Source of the DNA: Deltaproteobacteria bacterium
GTDB taxonomy: Bacteria > Desulfobacterota > Desulfarculia > Adiutricales > Adiutricaceae
NCBI GenBank assembly: GCA_031279155.1
Contig: JAITJB010000127.1
Location: 1 to 9,606 of the forward strand
Length of the DNA stretch: 9,606 nucleotides
Reading direction: 5' to 3'
Shown here: piece by piece, positions 6,522 through 9,606 of the stretch
Numbering within the stretch: position 1 is the stretch's first letter
Layout of the letters: each line of letters starts with the position of its first letter
The notes under the pieces: model-generated
Database searches by the model: none
The model's input: the letters and a program-made list of their open reading frames with translations, nothing else
What the model was told of the DNA's origin: nothing
Position numbers and translations under genes: made by a program

Positions 6522-7229
6522 CTAAGATCGAGTCTTTCTTTTTCTGTTCGATCGAGTCGATAGCCAGAAAGAAAAACCAAAAATCCCGACAAACCAGCCC
6601 AAGCCTCCGACGATCTCGCGAACGCCCGGGGTCTTGTCGCCCTCACTTAGGGTTAGCATTTTCATGAGGGGGCCTATCTGGGCTGAAATTTCCTCTCTAA
6701 CTATTTTGCGGATAACAAGAGGGCTAAGGCCCGATTCCGTTAAATCAGTAGCCGTCGGCTCAGCGGGGACGGAGGCGATCCCCGCAGTTGCCGGCGACTT
6801 GGCCTGGCCAACCGGTTCGGGGTCCAGTGGCGCGCCTAAAAGGGTTAGGGGAGGTAAATCTTCGGATCGAAGGGTAAACTCGGCCCGGTGTCCTTGGCCA
6901 GCTTCAACCGAAAAGATCAAATCAGTTGACGTATTGGGCCGCGAAAAGCACACCCCGCCTTGATCGTCGGTTGCCGCAGAATCTAAGAGCTGACCATCAG
7001 GAGAATGAATGGATACCTGCCCGCCTCTGACCGGACTTTTGCGGGTAAAGTAACTGTCAGTACAGATCCTATCGCCCTCGCCCCATGCGAAGATGAAGAC
7101 AGAATGGGCAAGAGCAGCCGTAGAAAAGAGAGCCGAGCTTATAACCATAGCAAATAAGACTAAAAGAATCATAAGCGCGCCTAGCCGGGCTTTGGCCCGG
7201 ATAGGCGCTATGGAATGTAAGTTAATCAC
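6522..7229 (-). CDS. nikL: NikL/CbiL-like accessory protein of Ni/Co ECF transporter
   Basis: This 235-residue exported protein has an N-terminal hydrophobic signal segment (about 15-40) ending STAALA before HSVFIFAW, so the mature chain would begin with a His that may bind metal. A beta-rich extracytoplasmic domain follows, with two Cys residues (RICTDSYF, GGVCFS) and a YxTRKSPVRGGQV block. A Pro/Ala-rich spacer leads to an amphipathic helix (about 165-200), then a C-terminal membrane segment GGLGWFVGIFGFSFWL with a basic RSNRKRK tail, the typical NikL/CbiL end. The GTG start overlaps the upstream TGA by 4 bp (GTGA, 7226-7229), which implies translational coupling. It stops with UAG. In known nikKLMQO-type operons this protein assists the M subunit in place of NikN. 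The family assignment rests on architecture and context. Confidence 0.8.
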   Translation of the reverse strand: MINLHSIAPIRAKARLGALMILLVLFAMVISSALFSTAALAHSVFIFAWGEGDRICTDSYFTRKSPVRGGQVSIHSPDGQLLDSAATDDQGGVCFSRPNTSTDLIFSVEAGQGHRAEFTLRSEDLPPLTLLGAPLDPEPVGQAKSPATAGIASVPAEPTATDLTESGLSPLVIRKIVREEISAQIGPLMKMLTLSEGDKTPGVREIVGGLGWFVGIFGFSFWLSTRSNRKRKTRS

Positions 7230-8032
7230 TTTTTAACTGCGGGCTTAAATTCGTGAAAGTAGATCCATAAAACAGCTCCGAGCTCAACGTCCTTTTGGGC
7301 GCCGTCTTGGGGCAATTTATAGTCGGCGGTATTAAGAGCGGCAAAACCCCACCAACCGGGAGCCGTAGGTGAGAAGTGGAAGAGCCCGTTTTCGTCGGTG
7401 AGGACGACTTGAGTGATCATGGTTTCATAAGGGGCAACGCCTGCTAAGGTCGGGCCAGGGTACCACTCTATTTCTACTTCGCCGCTATTTACGGCTTTTC
7501 CATCCAAAAGAACTCTACCAGTGAAGACGTTACCAGCGTATTGGCCGCCGGGCTTAGCTAGGGGCACGATTTCCGTCTTAAGCCCTAAGGGCTCATTCCA
7601 GCCCTCGTCGTCGCCATAAGCGTCAACGTAAGCCTTGGTGTAATGGATGATAAAGCAGTCTTCTTCGGGCTCCCAATAGGGCTGAGGCTCCATAACAAAG
7701 GAGTACAAGCCCGGGCGAGCGATCTTATAGGGAAGACTCCAAGTGGTAAAGCCATCTTGCTTAACTTCTTTAATAGAAGCTAAGACGTCAGTGGGGCCGT
7801 CAGCGGTAAAAACCTGAAGGCTCTTGGGTTTAACAAGGTTCATGCCATTGTTCTCAAAGGGATGCCAGAACTTTAGCTCTACCGTTAGATCAGAATTGGC
7901 CGTCTCCATAACCGTGGGGGCCGAAGGGATGACCATGCCAAAGTGAGCGATGGCCGGGGCGGCTAGCCACAGGAAGGCTAAAATGGTTGCGGCAACCAGG
8001 GAGCCAAGAGGAATGTTTAATCGCGGGGACAT
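7226..8032 (-). CDS. nikK: DUF4198 (NikK-type) periplasmic protein of Ni/Co transport operon
   Basis: This 268-residue protein has a signal peptide (about 1-29, hydrophobic core LVAATILAFLWLAAPA, cleavage near AIA before HFG). The mature start HFGMVIPS and the following WHPFENNGMNLVKP are characteristic of DUF4198 proteins linked to nickel/cobalt uptake. The rest is beta-rich, including a carboxypeptidase-regulatory-like stretch (VFTGRVLLDGKAV...VLTDENGLFHFSP) and several His/Asp/Glu residues that could hold metal. No C-terminal membrane helix is seen, so it is probably periplasmic. AAGG sits 8 nt before the ATG. It is the first gene of a tightly packed operon with the nikL-like gene and cbiM. 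A binding or delivery role is inferred from the family. Confidence 0.82.
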   Translation of the reverse strand: MSPRLNIPLGSLVAATILAFLWLAAPAIAHFGMVIPSAPTVMETANSDLTVELKFWHPFENNGMNLVKPKSLQVFTADGPTDVLASIKEVKQDGFTTWSLPYKIARPGLYSFVMEPQPYWEPEEDCFIIHYTKAYVDAYGDDEGWNEPLGLKTEIVPLAKPGGQYAGNVFTGRVLLDGKAVNSGEVEIEWYPGPTLAGVAPYETMITQVVLTDENGLFHFSPTAPGWWGFAALNTADYKLPQDGAQKDVELGAVLWIYFHEFKPAVKK

Positions 8033-8245
8033 TTTTTAAACCTTTTTTAGTTACCTAGTAAGGAAAAAAGAAAAAAGCTATCTTGACCTTGAAAAATAAG
8101 GGTCAAGATAGCCTTCGTGGCTTTTTATATTTTAGAGCTAAGCGAAAGCGAAAAAATTTAGCTATTTTGGGGGTTTAATTTCGGATAAAACTAGAGGTGG
8201 CCCGTGCTTCTGCCGGACCTGACTGTCTCCCTGGCAGTCTTAATG
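8033..8245 (-). promoter_or_regulatory. Structured 5' leader of the metal-transport operon (candidate attenuator or riboswitch)
   Basis: From a predicted start near 8245 the leader runs about 210 nt to the nikK-like ATG. Its 5' part forms two adjacent hairpins: GACTG/CAGTC (8221-8239) and a longer one, AGGTCCG with CGG...ACCT (8195-8220). Its 3' part forms a strong intrinsic terminator (8064-8112). A competing short hairpin, AGCC with GGCT, would use bases at the foot of the terminator stem (about 8109-8121), giving a possible antiterminator. This layout suggests premature termination controlled by a ligand or protein. I cannot assign it to a known riboswitch class. Confidence 0.5.
8064..8112 (-). 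terminator. Intrinsic terminator inside the nikK leader
   Basis: The perfect 12-bp stem GCTATCTTGACC (8077-8088) / GGTCAAGATAGC (8101-8112) has a 12-nt AT-rich loop. On the minus strand it is followed by T6-C-T6. It ends about 30 nt before the nikK-like start, so it must be bypassed for operon expression unless a second promoter exists. The alternative reading is the end of a separate small RNA of about 180 nt. Confidence 0.75.
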
Positions 8246-8249
8246 TGAA

Positions 8250-8281
8250 ATTATAATGCCATTAAACGCGTCACCTGTCAA
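8250..8281 (-). promoter_or_regulatory. Sigma70-like promoter for the metal-transport operon
   Basis: On the minus strand a consensus -35 TTGACA (8276-8281) is followed 17 nt later by CATTAT (8253-8258), or 20 nt later by a consensus TATAAT (8250-8255). Transcription would begin near 8245 and run into the structured leader. No obvious NikR-type or other operator was recognised. Confidence 0.6.
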
Positions 8282-8614
8282 GAAGATTTTCCTTAGGTTT
8301 TTGCTTGAGATGATCATAGAATAAAAAGGCGGCAGTTATTGTTAGCACTCAAAGACGAAATCCTGGGGGTTAGATTGTCTTAAAAGCCGTCTATAAGATA
8401 GCCAGGGCAAATCGACCCACCTCAGAAAAACAAAGCGAGGGCAATGGAGCATTTAAAGGGCGCGGCGGGCCGGCCTCTTTAGGGTTCAAGAACGGCGCAA
8501 ATTGTTGGAGATATTGTTTCGCCTCTACGGGCTCCAATTTAGATGATGTATTTTGGCCCTGGCAAATGTTTTTTTAGAGATGTTTTATACTTAAGGTTGC
8601 TAATGGCAATCCCC

Positions 8615-8631
8615 CAGCGGCCTGGCCGCTG
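8615..8631. repeat. Palindrome with single-base centre
   Basis: CAGCGGCC and GGCCGCTG flank one T, forming a GC-rich cruciform-capable site. The following bases CATATTTTCC are only weakly T-rich, so a terminator reading is possible but poor. Confidence 0.5.
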
Positions 8632-8732
8632 CATATTTTCCTGATATGGAAATAGAATTTCAGAAATGCTATGAAAGAAAGAATTGGCGGCAAGTAGCCT
8701 AACAGGCCTGTAGGCGCTTGAGGCCCTAGAGG

Positions 8733-8765
8733 CCCTTCGGGCTCTAAAGTCCCTTGGGCTCTAAA
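8733..8765. repeat. Direct repeat, 18-bp period
   Basis: CCCTTCGGGCTCTAAA (8733-8748) is followed by CCCTTGGGCTCTAAA (8751-8765), one base shorter. The first copy, with the preceding AGAGG, also folds into a small hairpin with a TTC loop. Confidence 0.55.
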
Positions 8766-8792
8766 AAGCCGCAGTCTGGGAGGGGGGAAGGG

Positions 8793-8816
8793 TGGAGAGC
8801 TGGAGAGCTGGAGAGT
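8793..8816. repeat. Three-copy octamer microsatellite
   Basis: TGGAGAGC, TGGAGAGC and TGGAGAGT stand head to tail in a purine-rich tract (8779-8816). Such tracts change copy number by slippage; no gene is positioned to use it. Confidence 0.65.
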
Positions 8817-8912
8817 GTCCTATTACCCACCGCAAATTCCGTATACAAACGGAACGTTAGACCAAAGTTCCTGCAATTAAAAACTTGAAAAATTTAAATT
8901 ATGGTATAAAAT

Positions 8913-9194
8913 ATGAGTATAGAAACATTTGAAGGCTTAGAAAATGCAATAAAAAAATAAAATATTCTCGAAAAATATAAACTCGAAAAGATCGGAATTT
9001 TTGGTTCTTTTGCACGAGGTGAAATAGGAAACGATATAGATTTTTATATATAGTTTGACATAAACGATTATAAAAACTTAATTTCATTAAAAAATGATCT
9101 TGAAAGGATAACCCAAAAATCAGCAGATATAATGATAAAAAATTATAATAACCCGATAATTTTGCATAGGGCACTAGGATATGAAATATGTTAG
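8913..9194 (+). pseudogene. Decayed MNT-domain nucleotidyltransferase (HEPN/MNT antitoxin type)
   Basis: One frame gives a 93-codon protein with two internal stops, TAA at 8958-8960 (codon 16) and TAG at 9051-9053 (codon 47). Between and after them it reads IGIFGSFARGEIGNDIDFYI, then FDINDYKNLISLKNDLERI and SADIMIKN, ending RALGYEIC. GSFARGE...DID is the catalytic signature of MNT minimal nucleotidyltransferases, which in HEPN/MNT modules modify and silence the HEPN ribonuclease toxin. The third acidic position (SADIM) is also kept, so decay may be recent. Length is close to the family norm. The DNA is far more AT-rich than the operons to the left, suggesting separate acquisition. Two stops of different type make a pseudogene more likely than recoding. 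Confidence 0.8.
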
Positions 9195-9232
9195 TCGACA
9201 TAAAAAATGATTTATTTTATTCACCTCTATGA
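9188..9232 (+). pseudogene. Possible remnant of the HEPN toxin gene start
   Basis: The ATG at 9188 overlaps the MNT stop and gives MLVDIKNDLFYSPL before TGA at 9230-9232. In HEPN/MNT pairs the HEPN gene often follows the MNT gene at once, and its N-terminus can look like this. From about 9214 the DNA belongs instead to the ClbS-like gene in another frame, so only about nine HEPN codons would remain. This is inferred from position and a very short match. Confidence 0.3.
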
Positions 9233-9587
9233 GTGGCATCAGCTTCTTTTGAATTGGGTTGCGACAAATACAAGCGGCGGCGACAAGCCGTTTTTGCCGG
9301 AACCTTACACATGGAAAACCTATGGCGAAATGAATATCGGTTTTTGGAAAAAGCACCAGACCACTAATTATGACGAGACAGTGGCTCTGTTGGGGAGCAG
9401 CCACGCGGAAGTCATGGCATTGATTGAAGCCTTGAGTGACGAGGAACTCTTTGAGAAGAAGCATTTCCCGTGGGCATTAACGACCAATATTGGCAGCTAC
9501 TGCATTTCAGCCGCGCCGAGCCACTACGATTGGGCGATAAAGAAAATCAAGCAATGGAGCAAAGGGGAGAAAGAGAGGAAGCGTTGA
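9207..9587 (+). CDS. ClbS/DfsB-family (DUF1706) four-helix-bundle protein, N-terminally truncated
   Basis: The 126-residue frame matches the body of ClbS/DfsB proteins: HLYEWHQLLLNW, KPFLPEPYTWKTYGEMN, SHAEVMALIEALSDEELF and NIGSYCISAAPSHYDWAIKKIKQW. Members are normally about 165-175 residues, and this one lacks the first helix (about 40 residues) that precedes HLYEWH. In-frame stops at 9192 and 9201 rule out a longer start, and ATG 9207 has no ribosome binding site, so the gene looks truncated and may not be expressed. The best known member, E. coli ClbS, protects against colibactin; substrates of others are mostly unknown. The break falls at the join with AT-rich MNT/HEPN-like DNA. The tail is Lys/Glu/Arg-rich and holds the ribosome binding site of the next gene. 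Confidence 0.8.
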   Translation: MIYFIHLYEWHQLLLNWVATNTSGGDKPFLPEPYTWKTYGEMNIGFWKKHQTTNYDETVALLGSSHAEVMALIEALSDEELFEKKHFPWALTTNIGSYCISAAPSHYDWAIKKIKQWSKGEKERKR

Positions 9588-9606
9588 TGAACATAGGATT
9601 ACAAAA
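9587..9606 (+). CDS. Start of a downstream gene, cut by the window end
   Basis: ATG at 9587-9589 overlaps the previous TGA (TGATG) and is preceded by an AGAGAGGAAG ribosome binding site about 7 nt upstream. Only MNIGLQ is visible, too little to identify a family. The overlap suggests translational coupling to the ClbS-like gene. Confidence 0.4.

Larger units (their letters stand above)
8284..8912. other. Gene-poor region with palindromes and short repeats
   Basis: I see no credible coding sequence or recognisable RNA gene in this stretch. It holds TTGGAG/CTCCAA arms (8505-8537), a near-perfect palindrome at 8615-8631, a T7 run (8570-8576), a TTTCC/GGAAA stem just after it (about 8637-8652), an 18-bp-period direct repeat (8733-8765), a three-copy octamer (8793-8816) and a TTCCGT/ACGGAA stem (8837-8854). 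Base composition drops sharply to AT-rich after about 8870. Confidence 0.5.

Noticed and set aside
6083..6963. Plus-strand open frames opposite cbiM and the nikL-like gene.
   Set aside because: Antisense shadows of well-supported membrane and exported protein genes.
8195..8239. On the minus strand CAGGTCCGGCAGAAGCA resembles the core of SRP (4.5S) RNA.
   Set aside because: The conserved GGAA tetraloop and its GGA closing strand are not kept (one base missing), and the flanks pair locally into two hairpins instead of the long SRP helix. A covariance-model search would settle it.
8221..8239. GCCAGGGAGAC on the minus strand resembles the cobalamin-riboswitch B12 box.
   Set aside because: It would lie within about 20 nt of the predicted transcription start, with none of the upstream conserved blocks, and a GCCAC-like word comes after it, not before.
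8342..8350. TTAGCACTC, the left half of a CIRCE (HrcA) operator.
   Set aside because: The complementary GAGTGCTAA half is absent at the expected 9-nt spacing.
8481..8496. GGTTCAAGAAC looked like a tRNA T-arm.
   Set aside because: No acceptor, D-arm or anticodon stem can be built around it.
8899..9464. Minus-strand open frames opposite the MNT remnant and the ClbS-like gene.
   Set aside because: Low-complexity, AT-driven or antisense translations with no family features.

Overview
The window looks like a bacterial chromosome fragment of roughly 45-50% GC. The lineage is uncertain. The NikK/NikL/NikM-type metal-transporter operon suggests a deltaproteobacterium (Desulfobacterota-like), but this is a weak guess from gene family habits and codon style. 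No rRNA, tRNA, CRISPR array or complete insertion sequence was seen.

Left part (1-5441, + strand). Three co-directional genes resemble a nucleic-acid defence or DNA-processing island. (i) The 3' part of a gene, open to the window edge, ends in a DUF559/Vsr-like PD-(D/E)XK nuclease domain tethered by a Gln/Gly repeat linker. (ii) A 244-residue protein looks like a winged-helix DNA-binding adaptor. (iii) A very large ATPase joins an N-terminal AAA-type P-loop domain to a C-terminal HerA/DUF87-type motor in one polypeptide. The third reading frame is interrupted by a single in-frame UAG at 4428-4430, and the frame on both sides stays intact and family-like. Nuclease, adaptor and HerA motor together are a typical anti-phage toolkit, but I cannot match this exact arrangement to a named system.

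Middle part (5442-8283, mostly - strand). A divergent intergenic stretch (5442-5820) carries a long imperfect inverted repeat, a strong minus-strand terminator and a 16-bp palindrome. Then a three-gene minus-strand operon runs nikK-like (DUF4198), nikL-like, cbiM/nikM. These encode two exported accessory proteins and the membrane substrate-binding subunit of a nickel/cobalt ECF transporter. The motor subunits Q and O are absent from the window. The operon is preceded by a sigma70-like promoter, a structured leader of about 210 nt and an intrinsic terminator placed before the first start codon, which is the layout of an attenuator or riboswitch.

Right part (8284-9606). A gene-poor stretch holds palindromes and short tandem repeats. 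It leads into an AT-rich, decayed MNT nucleotidyltransferase gene (antitoxin of HEPN/MNT pairs) with two internal stops, then probably the first codons of its HEPN partner. This joins abruptly to a GC-richer, N-terminally truncated ClbS/DfsB-family gene. A new gene appears to start at 9587, overlapping its stop. This end reads as a patchwork of rearranged accessory DNA.
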